A DNA stretch of 64,000 nt from Phlebiopsis flavidoalba (GCA_035772785.1 JAOCPU010000021.1:248001-312000); one strand, 5' to 3'. Counted from the first letter of the stretch, positions 46,745-59,472 are shown. The notes: generated from the letters alone by a model not told the origin. Numbers and translations: made by a program.

Positions 46745-48402
46745 CAGACAGGCAAACCGAATCATGCGGACCAACAAAGGCAAACAGAGAGCGCGGGCGC
46801 CAGTTAACAGCTACAAGTGACGCTGCTGGCGACGCGGCGGCGGAACACGACAGGGGATTGACAGCCCCCCAAAACTACACACAGGCCAGGGGTCGCCAGC
46901 CAGGTCGCGCCGAAAAAAAAACGCCGGGATAAGAGGCGACGGAAGCAGTAGAGCCCCGCCGTCAGGCCGTGAAGAGAACAGCGACGCGCAAGGAGGCCAG
47001 CAGAACGGAACAAGAACACAGATTGCCAACGCTGCACGGCAACACCAGATGGCCAGGAAACATGCTGCCGCGCACGCGACGGCGACACAGCAGCCTCGCC
47101 ACGCCCGACAAACGGCACATCAGATCACCAAGACTGCGCGGCGTACAGAGACAAAGGTTGGCAGTGCCTCAGCACGAGAGTAATCTCATCGCAACTAGCT
47201 CCACCAGCACCGTACCCCGCAGGAGACAACCAGCCGGACGGCACACACGGCCAGCTCGAACATCGACGAGGTGAATACGCAGACGGAAAGGTGACAAGTT
47301 CCACCGCGAGCTCGTGTCCAGGCAGCGTGCGCCGCAGCCCGTGAGCAACTAATGCCCGCGCCAAAAAAAAACCCACGAGCACAAATTGGGCCACACGAAG
47401 GGAACGCAGAACTCACGCAGCGCAGCCCAGCACAGAGATCCAGCCAAAACTGCGGCGCCCTCAGTGAACCCCGAGAATGTTCAGGGAACTGAGAAGCACA
47501 ACCACAGCCCTGCGCGCCCGAAACCTGCAAGGGACCCGCAACTGTACAGACAACAGCCAACACCAATGAGCCCAAAACAAACGTGACTCTGCCAGGCTGG
47601 CTGCAGCAGACACTACAAACGAGAAACCCAAGCCGCTGGCCCACATCCACCACAAGGGTGCCACGTTAGGTCCACGCGCCAATACACGGACCATGCAGCC
47701 AAGTCCGACGACGCTGCCAGGTGCACACTATGCTGACAGACTACAGTTACCCCATCCACGTCACTGCCACCCTGTATGCCACGGCAGCTCGCAATGAGCG
47801 GTTCAGGACAGGTACACAACGAGCACGCTCAGCACCAGAAGTGATACGCCGCCAGCCCCACAGCTCAAAAAGCAGACCACGCTGCCGGATCAGCCCCAGG
47901 GCCCAGGGCCCTGCGAAAGCGCGACATGGTCCAGACCAGCACCATGCCACCGTACAAAAAAACAAACGCGTACTGCAAGGCCAATAAGAGGCAAGAGAGA
48001 CGCGCTGTATTGAAAGACAAGCCGGCCCCCACCCAGCCAACGATGGCCGCACATAACGACGTGACTGAAATGAACGAGCAGCGCACGAGTGGGCCCACCA
48101 GAGGTCCAGTGAAGCACCGCGGGCAAAGACAAATCATGTCCGGTCACTCCAAAGCAACGACGTGGAACAAAACGCACAAAAAAAAAACGACAACGCCATA
48201 TGGGACTACAACCCACCGGAGTACTGAGATCGTTGGCACAGGTGAGACAGGCATCATGCAGTCCCCCTGATAAGATGACCGCATACAACACGCCGAAACA
48301 AACAACGAGACGGCGAGCACGACAGGAGCAAAGACAAGGACAGGGCACATGCTACCAAAGTCCTGAAGGAGTACGACGAGGGCAAAAAAATACAACAAAA
48401 GG

Positions 48403-48790
48403 ACCCCATGCTGCTGGGGTCCCACAAGAGCGCGACATGGGCGAAAAAAAAAAAAACGGGACGACGCGAAGACGCAACGACGCGAAAAACGTGATGACGG
48501 GAGAAATGCGACGACAGGAAAACGCGACGACGAGACCACATGCTGCCGGAGAGCCCAAAGGGGGTGCAACACGGGCGAGGACGTGAACCACATGCTGCCG
48601 AGGTCCCAAAGGAGTGCAGCATGGGCGAAAACGCGAAGGCGAGACCACATGCCGCCGAGGGCCCAAAAGGGGTGCGGCACGGGTGAAAAACGTGGTGACG
48701 AGACCGCATGCCGCCGAGATCCCAAAGGAGTGCGGCATGGGTAAAAGCGCGACGACGAGACTGCATGCCACCAAAGACCCAAAGGAGTGT
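48403..48790. repeat. minisatellite of about 57 bp inside the transposon
   Basis: The motif (C)CACATGC(T/C)GCCG, followed by CCCAAAGG and GGGCGAAAA-like sequence, recurs at about 48403, 48536, 48587, 48643, 48703 and 48760, with spacings of 51-60 bases in the last five. Confidence 0.75.
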
Positions 48791-49966
48791 GGCACGCGTG
48801 AAGAAAAACGAGGCGGGTACAGCACCCCAAAGGGCGACAACACATGACGAGACGAGCGGCGACGCCAGGGAGGGCAATTAACAGCAGCGGTGGGCCAAGC
48901 AGGGGCAACGGCGGGGCGGACGATGGCCACAACGAACCGAGCAAAGATCGACGGTGGATTGGATGACGGACACAATGAAGCAGGCGACAATGGTAGCGGG
49001 ACGTACGACAGCTGCCGCAAACCAAGTGACCAAGAGTACGACGGAAACAGCCGTGAAAACCAAAGCAGTAACGGCGAGTAACGGACGCGGGGACTTGGCG
49101 GCAGCGGGCGAGCGGTCCGGAAGTCCCAGACAAGCAGTTGCAGGTTGGTAAAAAAACCGGAGATGGCGCGGCACATGCGAAACAAGCAGAGCGACGTCCA
49201 GCGCAGCGACTGCGCGTGGCGGCAAGGCCAGTGACCTGAAGCAGAGGGAAAGTCCCCCCGCACAGAGAGATTGCCGAGCATGCATGCCCAGCCTCAGACA
49301 GCGCAACCGGGCCTGCGTGAGCGGCGGGGCGGCGGATCGAAGGCATTCGAGGGGAAGAGGGGGGGGAGGATTGAGGGGCGCAGAGATTGACATTGTCGCC
49401 ATCACAGAGGATCGTCGCCAGCACGACGGCGCACAGGGGCACGGGACGGACACACTCCAGTGTCCGAGGAACGAAGCCGGACGACGCATTCCCAGTGCCG
49501 GACGGCGCTTGCCAGTGTGTCGTCGGAGGGGCGCACCGTCACGCGGGGGAGTCCGGGTCGAGGAAAGCTAGACTACGAGAGCCCAAGTCAAGGGTGGCGA
49601 GATACGAGGCAAAATAATACTCAGCTCGGACCATTGGCGTGCACGCCAGCCCCACCCCAGCATGCGGGGGCGTCCAGACACCTCCGAGAGGACAGACGGC
49701 CGGGGGGGGGGGGGGCTGGCTACAGAAGCGGACAGGCCAAGAGGGGCCCATGGGGACAGTCCATAGACAGCCCAGATCGAAGGTCTGCTAGCCACTAATG
49801 TGAGCTGCTGCAGATAGTCGGTAACGGCGGTAGCGGCGAGCGGCGGCGGAGGTTGTCGTAGAGCGAAGCAGGAAAACCTCGCCCTCTCTCTCAAGCGCTC
49901 GGCTGGGGACGCTAGGTGCAGGCCTCACGTGCTCGGCATGCCCTGACGCTCACACCCTCGAGGGGT

Positions 49967-50021
49967 AAATGTCCGGATTTTCGGGCGGCCTGCGGCCACC
50001 CCAGGGGTCATTTTGTCCGGA
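49967..50021. promoter_or_regulatory. right subterminal CCGGACAAAAT motif pair
   Basis: AAATGTCCGGA (49967-49977) and ATTTTGTCCGGA (50010-50021) mirror the left-end cluster. Confidence 0.6.
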
Positions 50022-50027
50022 ATCTGC

Positions 50028-50059
50028 GGGCAGCCTATGGGTGTATATTCAGGGGGCCT
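50028..50059. repeat. right terminal inverted repeat
   Basis: Ends TTCAGGGGGCCT and pairs with the left TIR. Confidence 0.88.
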
Positions 50060-50067
50060 GATGAGGG
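50060..50067. repeat. target site duplication, right (GATGAGGG)
   Basis: Direct repeat of 44620-44627. Confidence 0.92.
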
Positions 50068-50285
50068 CATGAAGGCAGGGGTAGGCGCTTGTTGAATCTG
50101 TGTGGTGGGCGACGCCCGAGATACCCGACGCGCCTTCCTCTCTTACCGCCATGCCACATCTCTATGCTTGACTCTGACGCATCTATGAAGAATCCCGGTA
50201 CCAAGCAGTCTTAGACCAGACATGTAATACAGTCAGCTTATGTTATTGAGAGCTTGAACACGTCGAAACGGAGCGGGGTAGCAGT

Positions 50286-51940
50286 GTGGTACGTTCACAG
50301 TCAGGACTAAGGATAACGACACATCTTATCTCTGGGCTTGTAGACTTCGCTCAACATGAGAAGGACTGCAGCTATTATTCGAGCCATATCCTAACTTTCG
50401 GACGCTCCTCAAACCTTACGCTACTCGCCGCCTCTTTGCCCTCGACGACCTCTCCCACTCCCGACGGTCTGCACCTCGGCGTCCCGATCTTCCGTCGTTC
50501 GACTATCTGCGACAAGCTTCGCTTCTTCAAAGGTGTCTGGTCCTGCTCTTCTGTGACAGGCGAGCTTTTGGCAAGAGAGGTGCCCTTGCGCTTCGTCTGT
50601 GTCTCAGCCCGTCGGTTTTAAGCGGTCATTTTCGGCCTCTTTGGCACCTGGACGATTCAATGGACGTGTTTTGGACACGACCGTATCATCCAATTCTCCG
50701 CTCTGACTTTTGTCTATTTGCCTTCGCGCGTCGTTTGCGCTGGGACGTTGTCTTGGTGGCACTCACCGCTGCGCTGTTCGATGGGGTAGCCGCACTCTTC
50801 GTCACTTTTTTTGCGCTTACAACAGACGACGAAAGTGAACGATTTCTTCTTGGGGTCTGATTGCAGACACAGCATGGTGAACATCTTGCGGCTTGTTCAT
50901 TGAATGCATGTTGGTTGCATCAGTGAGATTCCTTGGTGCGGAGGTCAGAGAGTGGTCTATGGGACAAGTGTAACAAAGCCGTACGTGTTCTTCACATCTT
51001 CCGTCAACTCTGTGTGCTCATTTCCGCCTTTCTTTTCAGGCTTAGCTCTGTCACCATGATTAGTGGACAATTAAATGGTGTTGGCAAGGTCAGCGTACTC
51101 TGAAAACCCGGATGTCTTGCTCGCCTGGCCAAGAAATGGCACCTCGTCCCTCTCGTCGCAGTATGTTTCGGCCGTGGATCTTTCTGCGGATTCTGGCCAC
51201 TGGTCATACCAGCCAGGTACTTGTACACTTGTGCCACTACCGAGACGACTTTCTGAAGCCTTGTCTTGCAAGGATTTGGCCAATAAATCTCCCGTGCCTT
51301 GCTCGTCCAGAGAGGATTTTGCAATGTCGTTCAACGCGGACATAATCTTGAGTGAAGTGATGTGTTCGGGAGCAAGGATAGTCGGCCCTCGAAGCGGTGG
51401 CTCAAACGAGGCCTTCTGAGGCACGTGCCAACGGGTCGGACACTCACAATGCACCGTGCGAATTTCCTTTGGCCACCTTCCTGTCTTTCGAAGGTTCGCT
51501 GTCCTTCCTCTATTTCATCAAGTGCTGAAAACAATGTTTAAAACTAGAATTTTGCCGCACGCCGGGGTACACTGTGTCGTCAGGCCAATTTCTTGCGATT
51601 TAACTACCGCGGTATGCGCGGAGAGAGAGCTTGTACATTCTCTACCATGTGCAAATATACTCGCTCTTACTCGCCCAATCGATGTTCGTGCGCGAAGTTG
51701 CATGGGTGTGCCTAGATCATCCAACCCTTTCATAGTATCATCGTCAACCCCACGCGCCCCGCAGTTCGCTCTTTTACCGCTTACCTTTGCTGAGCTCGAC
51801 GAAAAGCTGCCGGGAAATTCCATCGCTCGTGGCCGTGGTACGCCTCTTGTCTGTTTCTCCCGGTTGTCAGGTGCCAGGGACGCTGTCAAAGGACGGGACT
51901 CCTGCAACATCTCCGACCACAACAAGGACAGCACCTAGGT
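50286..51940 (-). pseudogene. lysine-rich, possibly nuclear protein remnant
   Basis: I do not recognise this gene. On the minus strand there are several protein-like pieces in order: DDTMKGLDDLGTPMQLRART (near 51740), SALNDIAKSSLDEQGTGDLL and SGTSVQVPGWYDQWPES (51150-51340), then strongly basic SAKKVTKSAATPSNSAAVS and TSQRKRRAKANRQKSERRIG (near 50750), and TEEQDQTPLKKRSLSQIVER (near 50500). The pieces lie in different frames with stops between. The basic Ser/Lys composition suggests a nuclear protein, but no domain is visible. Confidence 0.3.
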
Positions 51941-52089
51941 TCGGGGGCCACCGGAGATCTGGGTCCCAAAGCGGCGACCTCTACAATAGCACTTTGCCTG
52001 TTCGGCATCACTCAAGGGCAAGACCAGCTGGCTATGAGCCGTACCAAGAAATGATAGATTATATTCTGCTACCACTACAACTAGGTCGG

Positions 52090-53520
52090 ATTAGAGTACA
52101 CAACACATCGAAAGTATGTTCCACTTGATACACTTGGGCTCCAGAGCCCTATCCCAAGAAAGCGGTTCAAGAAACAGTAGCATCTTAAAGTTCAAATATA
52201 GGTAATTAGTTGTGGTACAACTCCTAGGGTACTTCGCGAAACGCTCCAAACGCGGTGCGGATATCTTGAGTTGACTGGTATCGACGCCGACAGATATTTT
52301 CGAGACTTCGGCGACTCGTTGATTATGAATACGCCGCGTGCCTTCGGCGCGCGCTATTATCCAGCAATTTACTGATGGAATAGAGACGAGAAGGTAGTCG
52401 GTCTGATCCGAGATAGCAGAATCTGGCTGCTCAAGGGTGGCGGCGAAGGCCAACGACGACTTGACGGCGGGGAGGGGCACATTGACGATCAGCGAGCAGG
52501 GGTACCCTTCCGATTTGGCCGGGTGAAGCGGCAGCCTTCGCACCACGTATGCGACATGATAGTACATGTCCAAAGCGGTTTGAGAGCCGAGATTGGGTGA
52601 CGAGCCCACGTAGGGCAACGTGATGTAGCATGTGTTTCGGGTCGTATGTGTCCATGTCGATGATCGCGAACTGCGTGCACTCTCCGAGTGCTTCCACGAA
52701 GGCCGCACACGTCCGAGCTCGGAGGGACCAAACGGGCCCAAAGTTGGTGAAAAGGAAGTTCCCCGTGCGCGGGAACGCGTCGGACAAGCATTCTACCAGC
52801 ATGCTCCACGCCATCTCGACGTCCATGGCACACGTCGCTAAAGGGACAGTTGACTGCTTTCTCGACACCGCAGCATAGGTAGGCACGAGACAGCGACCTC
52901 GTCGATGGCGCATAGTAGCCAGCAAAGAAGCGCGGATTGGACTCGCGGCGTAGTAGTCGCCCAATCGTGCACGCACATCCCTTCCACGTCGTGACACCCG
53001 CGCGCTCTGAGGTCCCCATATGAAAACTCACGACTGGCCCAGTGCTGGCCTCCCAAGTCTGACTCCGCTCAGGAATAAAGGGACACGCTTTTGGAACGTC
53101 GCGAACCCACCGTAGCAAGAGTCCGGGTATGCACGAATCCCCACCGGGTACAAGTACACGTCCCGCACTTATTACAACGTCCATGCGGCGATTAAGCCAG
53201 TGGGTTGTGATCGTGTGGAGAAACGGGACCGTCGCGGAAAGGGAAGACCAATGCCGCTTGAAATACGTGGACGATGAGTCACTGTATCGATGGATGGTTG
53301 TATATATGGCCCGATGGTGGGAATGTCCCAGCCGCCACTCCTTGTCTTTCCGAACACTCTCCATCTCCGGAAGTAAGTGGGTCCTCTAGTCGTAGGCAAA
53401 GCACGTCCAGCGCAAAGCACGTACTCACGGCGCCGAGGTCAAATAACTCGTGGCGAATGGACCAGGTTAGCGTCGTGCCACAGGGCACGGGCAACACGCA
53501 ACCCTGGCCGTCTTGATTGT
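52090..53520 (-). other. unresolved minus-strand coding region
   Basis: Three long minus-strand frames overlap (52091-52741, 52431-52997, 52489-53364). The most protein-like sequence switches between them: MAWSMLVECLSDAFPRTGNF, FAIIDMDTYDPKHMLHHVAL, then LPLHPAKSEGYPCSLIVNVP and AVKSSLAFAATLEQPDSA. This may be an old leucine-rich or F-box type gene, as such genes are abundant in mushrooms, but I found no diagnostic motif. Confidence 0.3.
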
Positions 53521-56290
53521 ATGAGTCAGCACGTTATTGACGTTCTGAAGGCGCGAACCAGCTATGCGACACAGGGAGCAGCTTGTGGAACACCTTGGGT
53601 CAAGCGCCCAGAAGGGGAGAAAAAACGACGGTTCGGAACGAGAAGAGGTCCCAAACGCGACGACCCGGTGTCGTGGTGTCAGATCGTTGGGTGGTAGTTT
53701 CGGTCCGAATGATGTGGGTGTTACCGACAAGTTAGGATCACGACCGATAGATCGTGGTCTTGCCTGGTGGATCTCCCGACGCCTGATACGGATTGAAGTC
53801 AGGAAACTCGCGAAATTCGAGGCGCGCGATGTTGGAGCCAACTGCAGTTCGCAAGGTAAAAACACATACGCTTGGCTGCAAAATCACACGCGTCGTTGAT
53901 CAAAACTCTCCCATGTTTAGGCAACCTTTCGAAATAACGTCGGGGTGAGCGTGAAGCGGACGTGTCGATATATTCCATTGAGCAGTGTGAAGAAGCGCTG
54001 GAGGGGGGAATCGACTTCTGTCACAGGGAATATTCGCTACGTAGTGCGACGGGAGTATCTCCCACTGCCGTCCTTATGTCCTCTGTGAGAATTGCGAGGG
54101 ACTTGACAGAGAATGGAAAGGCCAAACATCCCCCTTGTCGGCCGCGTCATGAGGAAAATTAGAAAAGGTTGAGGTTGTGGAAGTATCGGCAGATGAAAGT
54201 TGGCTGGATTCGTCAGTGAAGTCTGAGGTGGGTGTCTAGTATCAAGGGCGATGGAAACACTGGACAACAAGGCCGGAAATTCCACAATAATGGGATTTCT
54301 ATCTCCCTCAACATGCCCCACTAAGGTACAGGATTGGCGTCTTGGATAGCGTGACGATAGTGATACATTGCTGCAGACTATCCCTACAAACAACTCTACT
54401 AAGATTAGCGTTTGTGTCCCCTGTCTCGCGGGTTTTCTGCATCCGGTTTTAATCTGTGAGGAAACGTGACATACCTTGGCTAGCCACGTTAGCCAGGATC
54501 TCTTGGACAGAAGTGGGCTGAATCAGATGGACCAAGTGCACGATGTGTCAATGTCTCCCTAACACCCCCGGTTTTGGGGCCGGTGTTCGTGGCTCACTCG
54601 TCTTTGCCATTTGGAAGGGAGTAGAGGGGTGAGGACGTCGAGTATTCTGCGCAACGAAGGCCTCTGCAAGCCACCGAAGCCCTTGGCTATGCACTGCCGC
54701 CTTCCGGACCAAGCGGCCAACCTTGGTTGGAGGCGGTCGAGCCATTTGTGTCACCGGTTATATGGGCGGTACTCCTAAGGCGCGTTTCTATGGCGGCAGT
54801 GGCTTGACAGCTGAACATCTTGCGAGGATCCTACGCAGTACCACGAAAGTTTCGAAAGTGCATCCAGCAAGCGTCGTGTACTTCAATCTTGTTAGCAATC
54901 GGCTGAAACAACATGAACATGATGTCCAACGCTGTCATAACTTCACATATATACTATGCGACCCGCGAGATTCAATTCATGGATTAAGCCAGATTTCTCA
55001 TTGAGAAAAGACCGTTGCCCAGTAAGCTGCTATGGCCCTTCACGTTGCACGTTCACAAAGTCGAGGACGAGTGCAAGTCAAGTGCATCGGACGGTTACGA
55101 GGGGACATATCTGGTGACTACGAAGAAGTCAAAGTGAGTTAACGCAAATAAGCGCCGACCGCCGACCGACAAGATACCTCGCCACACCACAGCGTTCGCG
55201 CTTTGTGCCATAATCGCCACTTTATGCACAGCACAGTTACTAATCACATGGCAAAGATACGACGATCCATACCACTCCCCCCCGGTCCAAGAGAGTCGCA
55301 AAAGTAACGTCAGGATACATGGGAGTATCGCCAGCCGAAAATGAAAAGGATATACAAGGTGGTGTTGGCTAACAACATCGTAGAACTGATGATAACAAGT
55401 TCCTGATACGCTTTTGGGCAGCTCTAAACGTCGATATTCAAGCTGAGGCTTGAGTGTGTGGTTGGCAATCTTAGAGCCTTCGTACCCATGAATGATGGGT
55501 AGTGAGTATGACCCCGCTTTTTTGGTAGGCGAATCGCTCATTGCGCGTAAATCGACGGCAGCGATCTAGCTTTTGCTGAGGCGATTCGACCACGGGGCCT
55601 CAGTCATTTCGTTTCGCTATCAAGGTGCGCATCTGCTCCGTAACAACTTGAAGTCTAGCATTACTCATCAAAGTTGATTTTTGAATGCCTATAGTGCGAC
55701 ACCCTGAACGTGCATTATCGCACAATTCCATCTGAGAATAATCTTCTGCGCACCGCAGTCCCCCCATGTCCCCTCATGACAGGCCGATCTTCGAAATTCT
55801 AACAGGAGAATATTTTAGCGACTCGGTGTGGTGAGATAATACCAGATCCTGCTGCGGCTCTCTGGAGCTGATATACTCGCTTTTGCACCTTTCAGCAACG
55901 GGGAGAGGTCAGCGCGGATGGCGTCTCGCCACGTTGATCGACTTGGGTACGATGTTGCAAAAGACGAAGCAGAGATACCTGTGCGAACTAACATTGCGAT
56001 GTGGGCCCGAAGCACAACGCTCCCAAGGCTCGGGCAAAGCGTCACAGTAATCTGACTCGCTAGAGCTCTGTCAACGCACGCCGCTCCATGGATCTCACCA
56101 TATGGCAGTACAAAAGTATATCCGTTTTGACAGAGTCACACAACCGTGAGAGAGTCATCGCAATTGGATAGTGAATTCATCACATTGCATATGGAAACAC
56201 TAAAGACTTTGCACAGAGATACATGACGAGACTTCCCACTTGCGGCTCTCTGGGCCTTTACTAGGGACGTCCATCCGCCTTTGACCATCG
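53520..56290. other. intergenic, no supported gene
   Basis: A 148-codon minus-strand frame with ATG (55095-55541, start MSDSPTKKAGSYSLPIIHG) and a 111-codon plus frame (53564-53899) are the longest. Neither has a domain, intron or promoter that I can support. Confidence 0.35.
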
Positions 56291-56299
56291 GATTACACC

Positions 56300-56900
56300 T
56301 TGACGCCTGGAAGAGCGCTGTCCACTTTCTCCTCGCACGGTGCCTGTCAGCCCGGCCAGCCTCGCTTCGTCACCATATCTCCTTCAGCTTGGCGGCCGGC
56401 CAAGGTCCTCCTCTGCTTGGGCTCCGGCGGCCCGAACGCGTCTCTTACGCGTCTTGACAGCTTTCTCAGATGCTGCCTCAACGGGTATTCGCGACACGAG
56501 ATCTCCTTTGGCCTTGGATTGCGCCTCGATCTACCGAGCCCCCTGGATTTAGGAGTCCCGGAATCTGCAGTCCGTCAACCGATCATCCTTGTTTGCTGCC
56601 GACCGGGCTCGCCGCCTCCTTTCCTCAGAAACGCACTGTCACTTTGCGGAATCGTCTGGGATGCCGTCGCAGCTTCACGGCCCATCGTTATGGCGCACCT
56701 TGCTCCCTTTTGAATCGCCCAGTCCGTTGGCTAGCGGCCTGCCTTCTTGGCTCGTGACGAACTGGAGCGCAGTCCTGCCACGTGGAGTGTGGGCTCAGTG
56801 CTTTCACCGCGCGGTGACGTTGGGCGTGAGCCAGTGACTTCGCCGAAGTTGTTTTTTTTCTTCTTTGTTGTGAGACAGATCCGAAGAAGAAGCCAGGAAA
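56300..56900 (-). other. basic coding-like remnant
   Basis: Minus-strand pieces such as SQQRRKKTTSAKSLAHAQRH and VEAASEKAVKTRKRRVRAAG are Lys/Arg-rich and resemble the remnant at 50.3-51.9 kb in composition, but I could not align the two. Confidence 0.25.
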
Positions 56901-59470
56901 CACCCTCGCGGACGTACTGCCTGTGGCCCTGGTTGAACAGGTTGCACTACATGCTGCTTGGTGATTGTTCGTAGAGGGCGTCGACCATATGCGCTAGGAG
57001 TTGTTTAGTCGCAGGTCCTCAGTAGTCCAAGGTACAAGTGGAGGGGTAGCACGTACGTGTCATCATTTCTATCCCAACCGCCACATTGCTCATTGGGTAG
57101 CCACTGTGCCGTCCTTAGCGGTGTTCCTGCGACGGCGATCAGTCACTATCGGGGTTACCCTGGACGCAATGACTTACTCTTTGGTGGAGGTGAGAGGATG
57201 GTCCTGTGAAGTGTGGGCCGACTGGCCTTTGTTCTTATTGCTGGCCTCGGTGGCCATCCTGGCCCCCGACTTGCGTGTTTTCGACGCGTTTCGGGGGTCA
57301 TGTCCTCCCTCACTGCTTCTTCCGAGGGTTTTCTAATACCCACAGTGGTCAGGATACATCTGTGTACACAATCGATGGATAGACGTACTGCATGTCGTGC
57401 GGTGGCGCAAGGCACAAGAGCACCTAGTCACGACTTGCTAACTCATACATGCGTTCGCGGAAATTCACACGGGACGCAGGGGTTTGGCCAACGTCAGAGA
57501 AGGGTCTCCGCTTCCGCCGCACTACCACCTCAACTCTACCTCGGGGGCTCTTGTTTAGTGGGTAAGAACACTAGATAGGAATTGGTGTAGGGATGGGGAT
57601 TGGCGGATTCGGTGGTATGTGCGACGTGGGAGGAACAACCATGCAAGGACAGCGAACAAGAAAGCGCGACGGCGAGTCCGGGCCCACACGAATCGATGTC
57701 ATATAGTCACACACCTTAATAACACAAAGGGCACCAACACCGTACGACCTCTCTAGTCACTGTGGCGTTGTGAGTTTCCTTTCATGTGCCTTTTGAGGTC
57801 TGGTTATCCGCGGACTTACGTTACCCTGTTTTCAGACATATTTCCCGCGACAAGTAATGTGAAACACGGGCGCGCCCAAATCGACAGGTGCCAAGCGTCC
57901 GCGTCAAACGCCAAGAGGATATACAAGATAGGAGAATTATTCACTCCTAGCGTCATTCCTCTCTTCTTTCTATCGCGTCGAACCCTCGACATTCCCCTCC
58001 ATCCTTCGCATTTATAAGAATCGCACTGGCCCGTGGAAGCCTATCAACGCAAGGCGAACATCAACACCGAGGGTCGCTGGCCCCAAGAAGTCACTGGTGC
58101 TTACCCCCTCCCCGCCGGTCCTCTTGATCAGTTATCAAACTTCATCACTCTTATACTACCCAATATGGTCCCCAACATCACTATTTCGTTCTATTCGTTG
58201 GGGCGGCGTTACTTTATCCCTTGCCAGCGCAGAGTTTCCTCCTTATATATTGCGCGCGATTCTCCGAGAGAAAATCTTTCTTCGGGGTAACACTGGGGGT
58301 CTCGCTCGATCGCTGCTTCCTCAAGACAGCGACCACGGCTTCCTCACTTCGGTACCGCGCCGTTCCGCTCTCGGATGTAACGGAGCGCTCATTGCGAAAA
58401 AGTTTATAAAAGCCGCACGGCTCTTGCTACCGAGAGGCAGAGGGTCCGTGGGCTTCATTATATTACCCAGCTTGCAGGCCTCGTTAGATAGTATGTAGGC
58501 TCTAGCAACGGTTTTGTTTCCAGTTCACCTCAGTGCCCGACTAAGTTAGCACCACGAGATGGCCGGCCCTCGCGGTTCGGGTTGATTACCCTATGGGTCA
58601 GTGCTGAGGTCGATAGCAATATGGTGCTAAGAGCGCGAGTGAAATCTATCACCGAATATGGGATGAAATCACTTCTTACATCTGTAAATCGGGTGATTTA
58701 CTGATTCTCCAATCGTCCATTGTTGCAGATGCACCATAGGACTGATATTTATCTTTCAATTTCCCTGCTGATTTTTTTGATGGATGTGATATTTGGGGTG
58801 AAGAAAATCGTGACAAAATTTTGACTCGATCAATACACATGACACAGCCCTACTATACACATATCACGGTGGGGTTGTGAGCGGAGCAGTTCAGCACCCT
58901 TGAGGCGAAGGTCGATAGACAAGACAAGTTGTTTATGCCGGCCCGGGTCAGTGGTAAGAATACCTGGGAACGCGCTCATAGTGAGTATCTACGTAGCCGA
59001 TTCTCAATATATTTTATCTACGCTGGCAAGGCCGTTTTGTCGTGTCCAGGTCTGTTATGAAATAAAGCTTCCGTTGGAGCCCGTCGAATCCAAAGCCGCG
59101 CGGAGCGAAGCGGAGACGTTTCTTTGTACCACAATGACCCATTTACTACCCGTATCAATCCGAAGCTTGTTAGTAATCGCCAAAATAATTTCTTCTTATA
59201 GGGAGTAGATGTAGCATCGCATCAATTGTACACATGTGAAAACTCAGTATACACATTGGCAATAAACAGCACCGCGGACTTGTGCTGTATGTCCCCCATC
59301 TCGCGGAGAAGATGATCAACGCCATAAACGAAGCTGTTTGCAATACTCTCGATACCAACAAAAAAACCTTTCGAACATAGATACAAAAATGACGTCAAAA
59401 AGGACTAAGAACGGCAGAAAACAGACTCAAGATAGAAAAAGCGAACAAAGCGGAAGTAGTCAACTTCGGT
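56900..59470. other. intergenic, possible promoter at 58.0 kb
   Basis: TTTATAAG at 58011-58018 follows a CT-rich stretch, and plus-strand frames after it (58033-58498) are hydrophobic in places, but they overlap in three phases and none is called. Confidence 0.3.
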
Positions 59471-59472
59471 TC

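Larger units (their letters stand above)
44628..50059. mobile_element. 5,432-bp non-autonomous TIR DNA transposon
   Basis: The ends are inverted: the left end reads AGGCCCCCTGAAAATAGGGC then AGTAGGCTACCCG, and the reverse complement of the right end reads AGGCCCCCTGAATATACACC then CATAGGCTGCCCG. Both are bounded by the perfect 8-bp duplication GATGAGGG. Inside each end lie several copies of ATTTTGTCCGG or its complement. No frame on either strand resembles a transposase. Most of the interior (about 45.6-49.4 kb) is extremely T-poor on the plus strand and holds tandem repeats. An 8-bp duplication is typical of hAT, P and KDZ/Zisupton-type transposons; the TIR start does not match the hAT consensus, so I leave the superfamily open. 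A second, smaller transposon is nested at 46236-46736. Confidence 0.92.

Noticed and set aside
48144..49442. 432-codon minus-strand open frame, the longest in the window
   Set aside because: It lies in the T-poor plus-strand (A-poor minus-strand) part of the transposon. All three stop codons contain A, so long chance frames are expected. It overlaps other long frames (309, 207 and 203 codons) and reads through minisatellite units.
52489..53364. 291-codon minus-strand frame as a single gene
   Set aside because: Two other long frames overlap it on the same strand and the most protein-like segments switch between them, so the single frame is not the gene.
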